Part shown: positions 1-16,772 of the stretch, piece by piece
Layout of the letters: each line of letters begins with the position of its first letter
Numbering within the stretch: position 1 is the stretch's first letter
Assembly: GCF_002234675.1 (NCBI RefSeq)
Contig: NC_019877.2
Span: 1,137,372 to 1,201,371, forward strand
Length of the DNA: 64,000 nt
Direction: 5' to 3'
Origin: Oryzias latipes
Taxonomy: Eukaryota; Chordata; Actinopteri; Beloniformes; Adrianichthyidae
Made by a program: the position numbers and the translations under genes
Notes under the pieces: generated by a model
What the model saw: only the letters and a program-made list of their open reading frames with translations
The model's database searches: none
What the model was told of the DNA's origin: nothing

Positions 1-263
1 CTGGGTCTCCCAGCAGGATTCTGCTTCCAGAAAGTTTCTCTGAGCAAACGAGTGACCTTCGCCAGCAGAATCAGACATTCGCCTTCGTTCGTTTCCAAAC
101 CTCCATCCACCTCCTCCACCTCCTCCTCCTTTCTTCTCTTCCATTCACCTTCTGTCCTTCCATCTCCTCCTCTCTCGTTTCCTTTTTTTTCTCAATAGAG
201 ATGCAGCGAATGATCGAGGTCATAAATCCACACACGGCGCCGATTAAGCCTTCAAGTCCTTAT

Positions 264-294
264 GTCATCACACACACACACACACACACACACA
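264..294. repeat. (CA)n microsatellite
   Basis: Uninterrupted CA dinucleotide run inside the presumed ebf3 intron. A shorter related CA tract follows at 425-441. Confidence 0.95.
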
Positions 295-2511
295 AATACA
301 CACACTTGAACTGTTACTCCCAATATTTATGAGGTAAAAATTAGGACACAGAGTAAATTTATGTCCAAGAAGAAGAGAAGTGACACCAACTGACATTAAA
401 GGCAAAGACACAAACATATGCATGCACACACAAACACACACTGTGTCAGAGTTAATATGCTCCATGGGGTAGAAAATGTAGTCAGAGTGAGGACGAATTA
501 CTCTGACGGTTATGTGCTGGCTAGCGGTGTGTGTCTGTGTGTGTAGTTTGTGTGTATCCAGCAGCTCTGTGAGTCAATGTGATGCGAGTCACTTCCACGG
601 CTCTCAGGTTCATACTGGAAACCTGCTGCTGCTTTCTGGACGGCGGCTGAGTGTGAGAACCTCACCGCTCCATCAGACCTTTGCTGCTCAGATGACGTCC
701 CTGAAACTTTTCCACACCAGAGTGTTGTCTGATAGTCCGGCTCCTTTAGCAGGTGTGGAAGTTCACCTGAACTCTGTGAGTACGTGTAATGTCATCCATC
801 GAAAACAACAAATGAAGACGCCGCCATGTTGGAGCCAGACGTCACCAGAAAAGCAGCGGTTGGTCCGAGTCGGCCTGATTCAACGTTTTTATGATAATCA
901 TTCTCACCAATCAGGAGTGAGCGGGTCATGCCCCCCCGGGGGGGGGGATCACTCAGTCCACGTAAAACATACAGACAATTTGTGGACCAAACATTTGAGT
1001 CCTGCTGTGGCTGAGATCAGGGCTTCAGGCTCACTGCAGTTTCTGCACACAGCAGATGTGAATCAAAGGGAAAGAACATCAGTTTGGTGCTTTGGAAAAT
1101 GAAATGTTCAAATACATTTTAACAACCTTTTCTTCAACGAAAGCTAACATGACCAGTTTTTTTATTTGGAATAAGTTTATTCAAATTATACTCAAATTAA
1201 ATTCAAACAGCCTTTTTGCTTATTTATTTTCAGTTTAAATCAACTCTTTTTAGGTGATGAGCAATGATTTCATTGGAAAACATTTGCTGCTTGTCTTGCT
1301 TTCCTAGAGTGTGTGTGTGTGTGTGTGCACGTGCTTATGTACGTGTGTGTGTGTCTGTGCATGTGTGGTCAAACATGTTTGGGCTTGTGTCTAATTATCA
1401 CCAAATGCTGTGCAGGTTTTTGTTAATTAGCATCTGCTGCTGGTTTGAACACAGAGCTAATTAACAGCTATTATGCCTTTTGTCACACGCACACAAACAC
1501 AAACACACAAACACAAACACACACTTATTGCTCCTTTATGGTCAAAGACGAAATGCGTTGTTGAGCAAACTCATAAAAGTGGTGTGTGTGAGCGTCAGAT
1601 GGTGTTAAAGACTAAAGAGCCGAGTGCCAGCTGCTGCAACACAAACACACAAAAGCGCACACACGAACAGCTGATCCAGCAGTCCAGATGTGTCGCACAT
1701 TTCTGCGCAGAAATGATTCTCTTCAGGGCTAAAATCTCAAATCTGATCAGAACAGGAAAGGGATTCAAACAGGAAGTCCTGTAACTGCAGACACCTGTCA
1801 ATCATCTGATGAAAGGACCAACCAGGTGCAGATGAGGCAAGAACCCGCCCCCTCCGAACACCTGCACACCGGACTCCAAATCTGAAAGTGGAGGCTCTGC
1901 AACGCTGTCCTGAAGGTGGGCCGCAACAGAACCGGATCTGGAACCCGGCCTGGAACCCGGCGTCCCGCTCCTCCTCCCAGAGGCTGGGCCGCTCCAACAG
2001 CAGCCAGACGGGGTCAAACAGAGGCCCAGGAATATTCAGACTCTGACATTTTACTGCTAAACAACTTAATGTCACCTGTCAATCACTGCTGCCGACCCCC
2101 CTCCCCCCTTCCTCTGACAGACCCCCCCCCCAGACCTGCAGAGGTTCTGGGTTTCCAGGCCGTGGTGCAGAGAGGAGGAGGAGGAGGAGGTAATTAAATT
2201 AGATAATGAAGAGTCATCTTCCTCTTCATTCCAAATGAAAGCAGACACCTCCTTCTCCTCCTCCTCTTCCTCGTCAGGAGGAGGTTATTAACATCTGAAC
2301 TCTGAGGGTCTTTGATGTGGTTCCTGTCCGATCCATCGCTCTGACCCTCCTGGCACCGCCGGGTTTGGACCCGGAGCGGTTCCCCTTCAAACAAACCGGA
2401 CGACCGTTGAGCTGCTCCCACACAGGAACACGTTAACAAACACGCAACTGACGAAAACCCACAACAGGAACGGAGCTGTCAGTCAAAGCATGACACTGAA
2501 GAAAAACCACA

Positions 2512-2574
2512 ATGTGTGTGTGTGTGTGTGTGTGTGTTTGGGTGTGGGGGTGTGTGTGTGTGTGAGTGTGTGCT
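2512..2574. repeat. Compound (TG)n/(G)n microsatellite
   Basis: TG dinucleotides interrupted by GGG blocks. Several CACGTGCAC-bearing CA repeats follow at 2664-2722, giving repeated CACGTG E-box-like hexamers within simple repeat. Confidence 0.9.
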
Positions 2575-3029
2575 TACAGAAACTCTCATTCTTATAGTAA
2601 ATCGTAAATCAATAGTGATGTGTCGCTGCCGGGCCACTTTCACCAACAATCAATGGCAAACTCACGTGCACTGGCACACACACGTGCACTGACACACACA
2701 CGTGCACACACACACGTGCACACACTCAGAGAGACACCAGTTTAATGGTAATTAGAGGAGGAAACATCAACCCTGCAGCTTTCCTGCTCTGAGTTTTTGT
2801 CAATCATTCGTTCTCTCTCAGGAGAAACAGGAACGAGGAGAGGAGACAGACGGGGGGGGGATCACTATGGGGAGGGGGGTTCAGCGGGGGGTGGAGGGGG
2901 TTAAGGAGTATTTAAACTAGAGAAGTCTTCATCAGAGCAGCTGATGAAGAGCATTGAGGCGTCACCTCCGACACTCAAGGTTTCCACTTTAACTTTCTGT
3001 CCTAAATCTCTGACACTTTGTGTTCTTTG

Positions 3030-3345
3030 ATACAGTTGCGCGTCTCCTGGTTGTTGCACGTTCAAATAAATGTTGTGTTGTTCTGTTTGTGTGCTGGTAA
3101 TGTTGGTAATCTGTCTTTGCCTGTGTGTCGTTTTTGTAGCGGCAGTATTTATGTTGTCTGTTTGTTGTGTTCGATGCATCCGTTGTAGAACGGCTGTGTG
3201 ATGGTTACTGGTTAAAGGATGTTGGTTGTGTGTTTTTCCGCTGACAGTGTTTAGGTTGTGTATTGGTTGGATGTTGTGTTCCATGCGTTAGTTGTCAGAC
3301 GGTTGAATGAAAGTTGTTGGATGTTGGTTGTGTGTTTGCGTGTCA
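3030..3345. repeat. Diverged tandem repeat rich in GTTGTGT / GATGTTGGTTGTGTG
   Basis: Blocks of related sequence recur. The stretch 3163-3237 and the stretch 3272-3336 share GTTGTGTTC, ATGC, then GGATGTTGGTTGTGTGTTT, with many substitutions between them. This is an old, decayed tandem array rather than coding sequence. Confidence 0.6.
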
Positions 3346-4193
3346 GATTAGTTCGTTTTGTTGTGTTTCTGTTGTGAGTCACTTAAATACGTTGTGTTGC
3401 TCTGAATGCCGTGTGCTGCAGTGAAAGAAGCAGCTCGTGGTGCGTTCAGGGTCACACTCTTCAGTCTGAGGTTGTTTCCCAGTAAGAAAAATATTCAGCT
3501 ACACTTCATCTCTCCATTGACTCCCATGCATTCATACATTTAACATTTAGCGGGCCGGGCCCTCTGGGGCCCCCCAAACATTATTCTGCTGTCAGTCACC
3601 CTGAAACACGGCCAGTAATGAGATTCCATCCAAAACCGACCTGCAGCATGAGAGGGAAATCACACCTACGCCTGCTAAATGATTGACAGCGAGTCATCCT
3701 CCCATAATCCCACGCTGCAGACACCAGAGACCCTCGCAGACAGGAGATTGTACCCCGCCAAAAAAATTCTCACATCACGTATTCAGAGACGGAGCGTGAA
3801 AAGATGAAGGCTGTCCCACAACTACCATCAGCAGCAGCTACAAACAGAGCGGAGAGGAGTTTAAAGACCCAAGATCATCGTGTTAAAGCGTTCTCACAGT
3901 GTTCAGAGCGCCATCATCCCAGCATCCCTGACCTCCAAAGCTCCTGTCTGCTCGCAGAACCACCAACCTGACAGATCACCACAGGGAGCCCAAACCTGCA
4001 CCTGAACAGAGCAGCCAGAGTCACCTGAGCGCCATCCCGATCGGAAACCCGCCCAGACGGGAGGATTCACCACAAACAGCAGGAAGGAACGCTCTGAGGT
4101 GGCATCAGTCAACATTCACAGCTGTCAGCTTCCTGGAACCAGAACAATGCAAGGACCGGTCAGGTCACAACGGTCTACAGAGGCGTTTCGAGA

Positions 4194-4797
4194 CCACGTC
4201 CCACAGCCGCTACGTGCTTTTTGCGCGGAAACTGCTCATACGTGAATCTGAAAAGTTGTGGTCTGTACCTGAAATTTTCACAGATGTATCATGAATAACC
4301 CAACGTTAAAACCACGGAAGACACACGAATTAACCACGCAAAGAACACGTAAACCAACGTAGAACGTGCGACTATTTTGTCGTTTATATGCAATTCAAAC
4401 GTGCTTTTAACGTGACATGTACATGATATAGAAGTTATACACTGGTGGTTCACGTGTGAGAAGTCAGTTAGACATACGTGGAACGGTCGTGGAAAGACAC
4501 AAATTTGCATTTCCATCCCGCAAAAATCACACATAAGATTTACGCAATAATTCCATACAAACTACTGAAAATATGCGTTAACCACCTCATTCCTAACGCA
4601 CCAAAACATTTTGAACACTCAAACTGAATTCAGATAAAGATCTGTCAGCCGAAACCCCCAACAGACATCTCCGCACATCGACGAATAACGAACGCAAGAA
4701 ACACTCATAGATTATGTTTACCACGCATGTATCATGAAAGATCAAATTTTCATATGTGGAAAATGTGCAAAACGTACGTAGTGGCAGTGTGCCGTGG
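4194..4797. mobile_element. MITE-like palindromic element, copy A
   Basis: The left end (CCACGTCCCACAGCCGCTAC) is an imperfect inverted copy of the right end around 4775-4797, so the block has long terminal inverted repeats. The interior aligns by eye with 24920-25587: both contain AACCACGCAAAGA, GAACACGTAAA and TCGTTTATATGCAATTCA in the same order. No transposase frame is visible, so it is read as a non-autonomous DNA element. The superfamily was not assigned. This copy has no clear target-site duplication. Confidence 0.65.
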
Positions 4798-5524
4798 CCT
4801 TATGCTGCGTTCACAGCGGGCTTTGCAACACGCATTCAGGCCCCCACTACCAAAGAAACTCAACCTAAGCACGTGTAAATGCGCGTTTTGGACTTCTGCG
4901 TTCAAAACTCTCACGATCACGAGTACCTATACAAGTTTAATTCAGTTTTCGGGCTCTACGTACAAAAAGCCCGGCGACTGAACGCACGTTAAAAATGACA
5001 GCAGTTGAACTTTAAACCAATCAGGGAATTGAGGTTTGCGTCTGGCTGGAAACACACGACATCCAGCTCTTATTAAGGGAACAGCAGGAACAGGCTCTGA
5101 GAGCAATCCGTGGGGTTTGAGGAAGGTTGGAAAAAAAGCCAAATAAGTACAACACGCCTGTGCCTTGACTAATTACATGTTGTATAAGTGTTGACCGGGA
5201 CATGTATGTGTAAATGAATATTTGATCTCTACATTTTGTATGGGTCACTATGTGCCCTGTACAGATTTGACCCCTTTACTCGTATCCAACCGTGACGGAA
5301 GTTAGGACTAATGCATGTCAGACAGGTTTGGTCCAGATCTGGTTTCATCTGATAATCTTCTTTTGATGAACAAGTTCACGGTTTCTACTCCTTTCAGATT
5401 CATTCTAAGGTTTTACATTTCACCAAACTGAGTTCACTCCATCTGCGTTCACACACTGATGCGAACCACATCAGAGCTCATCTGCAAAAGAACAGAGACC
5501 CTCGTTCTCAGAGGAAGACAGACT

Positions 5525-5782
5525 ATCAGCTCAGTGGCCTTATGGTAGAGTGTCCACCCTGTAACTGGAAGGTCATGAGTTCAAATCCAGGCTGACTCTA
5601 AGAATGGGACCCAGTGCCTCCCTGCTTGACACTCAGCATTAAGGGGTTGAATTGGTGGGTTAACAGAGTACGGCTGTGTCTGCAGCTCACCGCTCCCGCA
5701 GGGATGGGTCAAATGCGGAGAGAAAATTTCACACACCTAACTGTGTGACAGCTAATGGGACTTTAAGCTAATGGGACTTTAT
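5525..5782 (+). mobile_element. tRNA-derived SINE
   Basis: The head GCTCAGTGGCCTTATGGTAG resembles a tRNA A-box region and GAGTTCAAATCCAGGC a B box. The body (GGGACCCAGTGCCTCCCTGC, then CAGCTCACCGCTCCC) matches a second copy near 58.4-58.85 kb. The tail carries a short tandem duplication of AGCTAATGGGACTTTA. This is a teleost-type SINE and not a functional tRNA gene, because the cloverleaf cannot be folded over the full length. Confidence 0.8.
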
Positions 5783-6268
5783 CCAAACGGATGGGAATCA
5801 AACCCGCGTCCTGGACTGTAAAATCTGTGGAACAACATTAACGAGAGGAAAAAAATGTCCGAAACCCGACCGGCTGGACGCGTCCTTATTACTGTGAGTT
5901 TTGTTGGAGAGGAAACGGGAAGGCGGGGGGAGTTGGGGTGTCTGCGTCTGACCCTGACATGTTTCCTGTTCACTGGACGCCGCGGAAAACACAGGAGACC
6001 TTCCCATCATGCATTTCAGCAGGCAGAGGCAGTGAAAAGAGCCGCCGTAAATTCACTTCTTTTTTTTCCAAAAGGCTGCTGCGGTCGCATCTATCCATCC
6101 GTCCACTCCCCCCACCCCCCTCCCACAATACACACAGCCTGCAGACAAGAAAGGCCGGGGGGGTTGAGGAGCGAGATTAATACTCAGGAGCCGGACGAGT
6201 GCAGAGGAGGGGTGGGGGGGTGAAAAGAGGAGAGAGGAGCGTATGATTCCTCACGGGAGGTAAAAGGA

Positions 6269-6292
6269 GAGGGCAAGGGGGGGGGGGGGGGT
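6269..6292. repeat. Poly-G run
   Basis: Near-homopolymeric G tract at the end of a purine-rich stretch (6200-6292). It could form a G-quadruplex on the plus strand. Other C/G runs occur at 10098-10113, 35407-35424 and 43851-43862. Confidence 0.85.
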
Positions 6293-7309
6293 TCACAGCA
6301 AGAAGGGATGAAATAAAAGGGAGGGGGCTGATTTAGACCAGAGCTTCACCATCATCAGGCATCTTGTCCTCAGAAACCAGGACCAGCAGATTCACACCGG
6401 ACCTCTAAAACTTCATTCACCAGTTCCTCTCACGTTCAGATCAGGAACCTTTTGATCCTTCATCAGAAATAAAAACAATACATCATCTCATCAACGGAGA
6501 CTAATTCCCTCCTCTCTTTAAAAGGTTTTTAATAGGAAACGAAAAATCAGTTGTGAGGAAGTGAGGATGTGAGGCTGAGAGGTTGTGCGAATGTGAGGTT
6601 GTGAGGAAGTGAGATGTGAGGTTGTGACGGCTTCATCTACTGTGAAAGTTTTTAAGAATTACTTTAAACTTTAATTTTTAGCGTCTATGTAGATTTCTTT
6701 CTTTGACTGTTTCTCTTTGTTTGTATATAATAACTTTCTGTGTTGGTTTTATTCCCAGGACTAATATTCTTATTTCTATTTCGTACCTAAAACACTTTAA
6801 GCTGTTCTGCGACAGGAAAGTTACTCTATCCTCTTGACTACCACAGGAAAAAATATGTTTTGACATTTTTAAAAATCCATAAAAACAACTATTCCCAGAG
6901 CCCCGCCCATTTTCAAGCCCCAAACGTCCTGTGTAGAAACCAAAGAGTTCGTTCAGTGGGATGCAGTGGTTTGGAGATACTTCGGTGTAGAAACATTCTC
7001 TGAGGAGAAGATGTCTATGTATTACTGGAACGTCAGGAGCATTTAGATAAAGCTGAACTTGAATTATTAATAATTTGCCTTTATTTACAAATATGACCTC
7101 AAGTGAAATGCAGCTTTCAGACTGTTGTTTTTGTGAAACCAAAGTGATTTTTTAAAATATTTTTCTTCTAAATTTTTGATTCTACAATCCCCAAAGCGAC
7201 TAAATGAACAGAGTTCATTTTAACGGTTGAGTTTTTGGCTGACGGAGCGTCTTGCAGTGAATGACAGAGAAACCGGGACAGGTGCGTGTCAGGCAGGGCG
7301 TTGGGTCAC

Positions 7310-11999
<4,690 letters not shown>

Positions 12000-13420
12000 C
12001 TCCGACCACAGCGGCGCCGCCGTGGAAACGCTAAAGACTGAGGGGGGGGGGGAGCAGTGCCAGATCCCGGAGTCCAGAGGAAAGTCGGAACGTCTACAGC
12101 TCAGACAGAGGCCAACTCTTCATCGTTTCTGAAGAACCTCCAGAACAATCCGAAGATGAAGGAGAAGAAAGGAGGAGAAAGTTTCAAAGCTCTTCTTGAC
12201 TTTTTGACTTTTTACTGAAGAGGCAAAAAAAAAAAAGGAAAATTCAAGTTTGGGTTTTTAAAATTCATCCGACAGGTCGGACCGGCGGAAGCAGAGAGTC
12301 AGGAGGCGGGAAAACAGAAATAAAATCCTCAGAGAGCAGCAGAAGAAAAAAGAGCCGGTCCGGAATGGAGCAAAGTGTCTTTTTTCTTTTCCCCAAAGAG
12401 AGGAGCAGAGAGGAGGAGCGGCGGCCCGGGATGGAGGGATGAGCAGCGGAGGAGAAACTCTCAGCCCTGCGGCCCCACAGGACTGGACGCCAGAACCCAA
12501 AAACCCCACGGGTCTTCCTCCGAGCCGCTGACATCACTGCGGGGGCGGGGCCCCACCTTAAAAGGCGAAAGAAACAGGGTGTGTATGTGTGAGGGGGGGC
12601 CACCAACCAGAGAGAAAGAGAGAGAGAGGGAGAGAGAGCAGGTGTGTGAGCCCTTGATTGCCCCCTCCCCCTCCTTCTCTCACCAGTTCTACCAGTGTGT
12701 GAACTGGTTTGCATTGTGGGGGGGCTGATAGGCGGGTGAAGGTCCGTTGAAGGTCTGGTGGGTCTGATGGTCCCTCTGAGACTGGGTCCAAAGAACTGAA
12801 GCTCCCAGAATCTGGACCAGAGCTGACGCTGTGTTGTAGACCTCACCAGCGGGTCGTCCCGGTTCTGCAGGGTTTCCTTGACCTTTTGACCCCAAGTCTT
12901 CGTGTGAGACGTCTTGGGGATCTGGGCCTCAGAACCTCCTCTCAGGAGGTTCAGGACTTTTCCGGTCGGCCCCCAGATCTCAGCTGAACCAGTCGGTCCA
13001 CAAACCCGCTTCCCGTCTCCGTTCTGGATCCGGAAGTACCGTCGGCGAGCCGTAGAGGCCGCTGCACCCCTGGTCCAAAAACCTTTTTTCAGGTCAATCA
13101 AAGTCATCTTCAACCCCCCAGAAATCCCCCAAAACTGAGATTTGCAGGAGGCTCAGGTGATGCAGGTACAGTCCAGGTGAGCGGCGGCTCGGTTCCGGAC
13201 AGCGTTGAACTTCTTTTTTTCCTGAAGGGAAAACCGTCTGCAGGTAAACTCTGTCAGGCAGGAAGCGAGACGAGCTTTTCAGAGTAACAGCGCGCCGGCC
13301 GGTCTTCAGTGGGGGAAAAGGCCTCAGAGGCTCCGGGGGGGTTGGGTGGGGGCTGGATCGAGTCCAGACCGAGGGGGGGAGAGCGGGGGGAGGAGCAGCA
13401 GGAGAAAAGGAGAACATCCT
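12000..13420 (-). promoter_or_regulatory. GC-rich upstream/leader region of the ebf3-like gene
   Basis: GC-rich, CpG-containing sequence directly upstream of the ebf3-like start codon. On the minus strand, near 12540-12570, a TTTTAAGG TATA-like box is followed by a CCCCGCCCCCGC GC-box and TGATGTCA. Purine tracts flank it. A 282-codon minus-strand open frame (12265-13113) is low-complexity (S/P/R-rich), resembles no protein known to me, and is treated as leader/promoter DNA. Confidence 0.45.
12094..12123 (-). promoter_or_regulatory. Possible upstream ORF in the ebf3-like 5' leader
   Basis: An ATG at 12123 opens a nine-codon minus-strand frame (MKSWPLSEL) ending in TAG at 12094, about 95 nt before the main ATG at 11999. 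It matters only if this stretch is transcribed. The transcription start was not identified. Confidence 0.3.
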
Positions 13421-14508
13421 TCCATCCTTTTTGTTTCTGCGGAGAAAACTGATCACAAAAGAAAAAAAAATTCCTTTAAAACCGGAGAGAAAGCACGAGG
13501 AGGAGGAGGAGGAGGAGGAAAAACGGAAACTTACCCAGGAGAATTCCTGAAAGTGAGAAAAAAGGATGAAGAGCGTCTTCTTCAGGATGAAGAGGCGGTG
13601 AGTGAACGGCTGCAGGATTTTATGTTGGAAAAAAATCCCTTATTGTCAAAAATAAAGTGAGAAAAAAGCTGCTGTGTTTGCATTCAGGTATGTCTGATTA
13701 CAGTACTAACTTTAAATATTATTGTAGACAGTTTATAAATAATAAATGAGAATAAAAACCTAAAAAATCCTGATATGTTGAAGCATCAACTGTCATCCTG
13801 CAGGTTTTCAGCTCACAGGTCTGTCTGTCATAAAAAACGGATAATTTGAATTAAACGGAGGAATAAATGAGCCGTCTGAAGGAGGGAAACGCCGGAGGGG
13901 GAGGACGAAGAGGAGGGGGGGAGGAGGAGGACGAGGTAATCTGCTTTCCAAATGAGGCTCGGCTCTTTGGGGTAAATCCTGGAGCTGCACCGAGGAGGAA
14001 GAGGAGGAGGGCCGGTCATCAGCGCCTGATAGGAAACGCATTTCATGAACGAAAACGGATTTTTATCAAATTTCACATTTCAATGAAAAAACTGGAAGTT
14101 TTCTGATCTTTAAATTCTGGTTTTTCTTTTCCAGTTATGAACGTTCGTCCTGAGCTGCTGCTTCTCGCCGTCCCAACAGGAAGGAGGAAGGTCTCCACGC
14201 AATTCTAAGGAAATCCATGAGGAGCGAATCCAAACATCTGAGGAGGAGCAGTGGATGAAGAAGACTCTGCTGCGCTGATGAAGAAACAAAACTCAAAAGA
14301 TTACATTTTTATTATTTATCATGTTTTCTAGACATATATATTTCTATTAATTTTTCTAATCCGTAATCAAAGAATATGTTATAAAGAAACATTTATTTAT
14401 GAAATCAAAAGAACTTTAATTTATAGAATATTCCCTAAAATGATTTTGAGTGTGTGTGTTTTGTGTGTGTTAAACTCCCCTGTCTTTATTGTGTGTGACG
14501 GTGCGAGC

Positions 14509-14509
14509 G

Positions 14510-14541
<32 letters not shown>
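14509..14541. repeat. (CA)n microsatellite
   Basis: CA run followed by a cluster of ACACACATGAAC/ACACACAGGAAC-type imperfect repeats to 14726. Confidence 0.95.
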
Positions 14542-14543
<2 letters not shown>

Positions 14544-15356
14544 ACATTTGCATTTAAATAGCGACATCAACCGGCGTCTGCGGTGGCGAACCGGCGGGTT
14601 TCCCAGATGTCAGAGCGGAGTCAGATGGTCCAGCGCTCTCACACACACGTGCACACAGGAACACACACAGGAACACACACATAAACACACACATGGACAC
14701 ACACACACACATGAACGCACACACATGGGCCTAGGCCCCTAAACAAATGAGGGAATAAATGTTTGGATTGTGAGTCTGTGAGGCAGTTTCCTGTAATCTG
14801 GGATTATGACCATGAGGTCTCACACATTCGTCCCTCCGGTGGTCCAGTCCCACTTTGGACTGTCACTACAAAAAAGTCTCTCACACCGCTGCTAGCAGCA
14901 GACAAACACTACGTGCACACCACGCTCGCTGGTTGAGGCTTGATGTGCGCACAAAACGTAAACATGTTTTACAAATTATTTTTTTAAATCAGTAAAAATC
15001 GCTTCAGTTTGACGTTTTGTGCTTTAATCTCATCAAAAAAGAGTCTTTGGTCCTCCAGTGGAGAAAGCTGGACCCCAACATCACTTCCTGCTTTGAGTGT
15101 GCGTAGTTTAGCAAACCGTCTGGATGTTTTCACCCACTAAAGTTCTTCAACCTTTTAACAAAAGAGACGTCGCCGGTGACGGCCAAATGACACACGCCCT
15201 TTGATCTACTTTAAACTTCGGCATAAATCACATGATTCTGTCCACGTCAGACACGGTTTGTTTGTTTGTGTTGTTTGCTTAAACCCTAGTGTTGCACATC
15301 AGCGCAAAGCTGCTTTACCTCGATTCAGAATCTGCAGGAATTAATTTGGAAAACAG

Positions 15357-16772
15357 TTGAGGAGTGACGGTAGACCACAGACTGTCGAGGAGTGACAGTA
15401 GACCACAGAGTGTCTAGGAGTGACGGTAGACCAAAGACCGTCGAGGAGTGACGGTAGACCACAGACCGTCGAGGAGTGACGGTAGACCAAAGACCGTCGA
15501 GGAGTGACGGTAGACCACAGACCGTCGAGGAGTGACGGTAGACCACAGACCGTCGAGGAGTGACGGTAGACCACAGACCGTCGAGGAGTGACGGTAGACC
15601 ACAGACCGTCGAGGAGTGTCGGTAGACCACAGACCGTCGAGGAGTGACGGTAGACCACAGACTGTCGAGGAGTGACGGTAGACCAAAGACCGTCGAGGAG
15701 TGACGGTAGACCACAGACTGTCGAGAAGTGACGGTAGACCAAAGACTGTCGAGAAGTGACGGTAGACCAAAGACCGTCGAGGAGTGACGGTAGACCACAG
15801 ACCGTCGAGGAGTGACGGTAGACCACAGACTGTCGAGGAGTGACGGTAGACCAAAGACCGTCGAGGAGTGACGGTAGACCACAGACTGTCGAGGAGTGAC
15901 GGTAGACCAAAGACTGTCGAGGAGTGACGGTAGACCAAAGACTGTCGAGGAGTGACGGTAGACCACAGACTGTCGAGGAGTGACGGTAGACCAAAGACTG
16001 TCGAGGAGTGACGGTAGACCACAGACTGTCGAGGAGTGACGGTAGACCAAAGACTGTCGAGGAGTGACGGTAGACCACAGACTGTCGAGGAGTGACGGTA
16101 GACCACAGACCGTCGAGGAGTGACGGTAGACCACAGACTGTCGAGGAGTGACGGTAGACCACAGACCGTCGAGGAGTGACGGTAGACCACAGACTGTCGA
16201 GGAGTGACGGTAGACCAAAGACCGTCGAGGAGTGACGGTAGACCACAGACTGTCGAGGAGTGACGGTAGACCAAAGACTGTCGAGGAGTGACGGTAGACC
16301 ACAGACTGTCGAGGAGTGACGGTAGACCAAAGACCGTCGAGGAGTGACGGTAGACCACAGACCGTCGAAGGTGACGGAAGACCACAGACTGTCGAGGAGT
16401 GACGGTAGACCAAAGACCGTTGAGGAGTGACGGTAGACCAAAGACCGTTGAGGAGTGACGGTAGACCACAGACTGTCGAGGAGTGACGGTAGACCAAAGA
16501 CCGTCGAGGAGTGACGGTAGACCACAGAGTGTCGAGGAGTGACGGTAGACCAAAGACCGTCGAGGAGTGACGGTAGACCACAGACCGTCGAGGGTGACGG
16601 TAGACCAAAGACCGTCGAGGAGTGACGGTAGACCAAAGACCGTTGAGGAGTGACGGTAGACCAAAGACCGTTGAGGACTGACGGTAGACCACAGACCGTC
16701 GAGGGTGACGGTAGACCAAAGACCGTCGAGGAGTGACGGTAGACCCACGACCGTCGGAGAGTGATGGCAGAC
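15357..16772. repeat. 28-bp minisatellite, about 50 tandem units
   Basis: A unit containing GAGGAGTGACGGTAGACCA and then (C/A)AGAC(C/T)GTC repeats head to tail for about 1.4 kb. Units differ mostly at two positions: CACAG versus CAAAG, and ACCGTC versus ACTGTC. A few units lost two bases (near 16366, 16590 and 16702). Read on the minus strand the unit has no stop in any frame. Because 28 is not a multiple of three, all three frames stay open and yield look-alike 28-residue protein repeats (VYRHSSTV, GLPSLLD, LWSTVTPR). These are artefacts, not a gene. Confidence 0.97.

Larger units (their letters stand above)
1..7309 (-). other. Presumed large intron 6 of the ebf3-like gene (runs off the left edge)
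   Basis: No exon was recognised here. The ebf3-like exon 6 ends at 7310 with a good donor (AG|GTGACC on the minus strand). The next conserved COE exon, encoding FFLKFFLKCNQNC, was searched for by eye and not found, so the stretch is inferred to be intron. It holds CA/TG microsatellites, diverged TTGTG-rich repeats, a MITE-like element near 4.2-4.8 kb, a tRNA-derived SINE near 5.5-5.8 kb and a poly-G run. Open frames in it are short and low-complexity. Confidence 0.6.

Noticed and set aside
512-1102. 196-codon plus-strand frame near the left edge
   Set aside because: Starts in a TG repeat, no recognisable domain, lies in the presumed ebf3 intron.
5529-5600. Possible tRNA gene
   Set aside because: A- and B-box-like sequences belong to a SINE head; no complete cloverleaf, and the same unit recurs at 58.4 kb with a SINE body.
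12265-13113. 282-codon minus-strand open frame upstream of ebf3
   Set aside because: GC-rich, low-complexity S/P/R composition in the promoter/leader region with no recognised homology.
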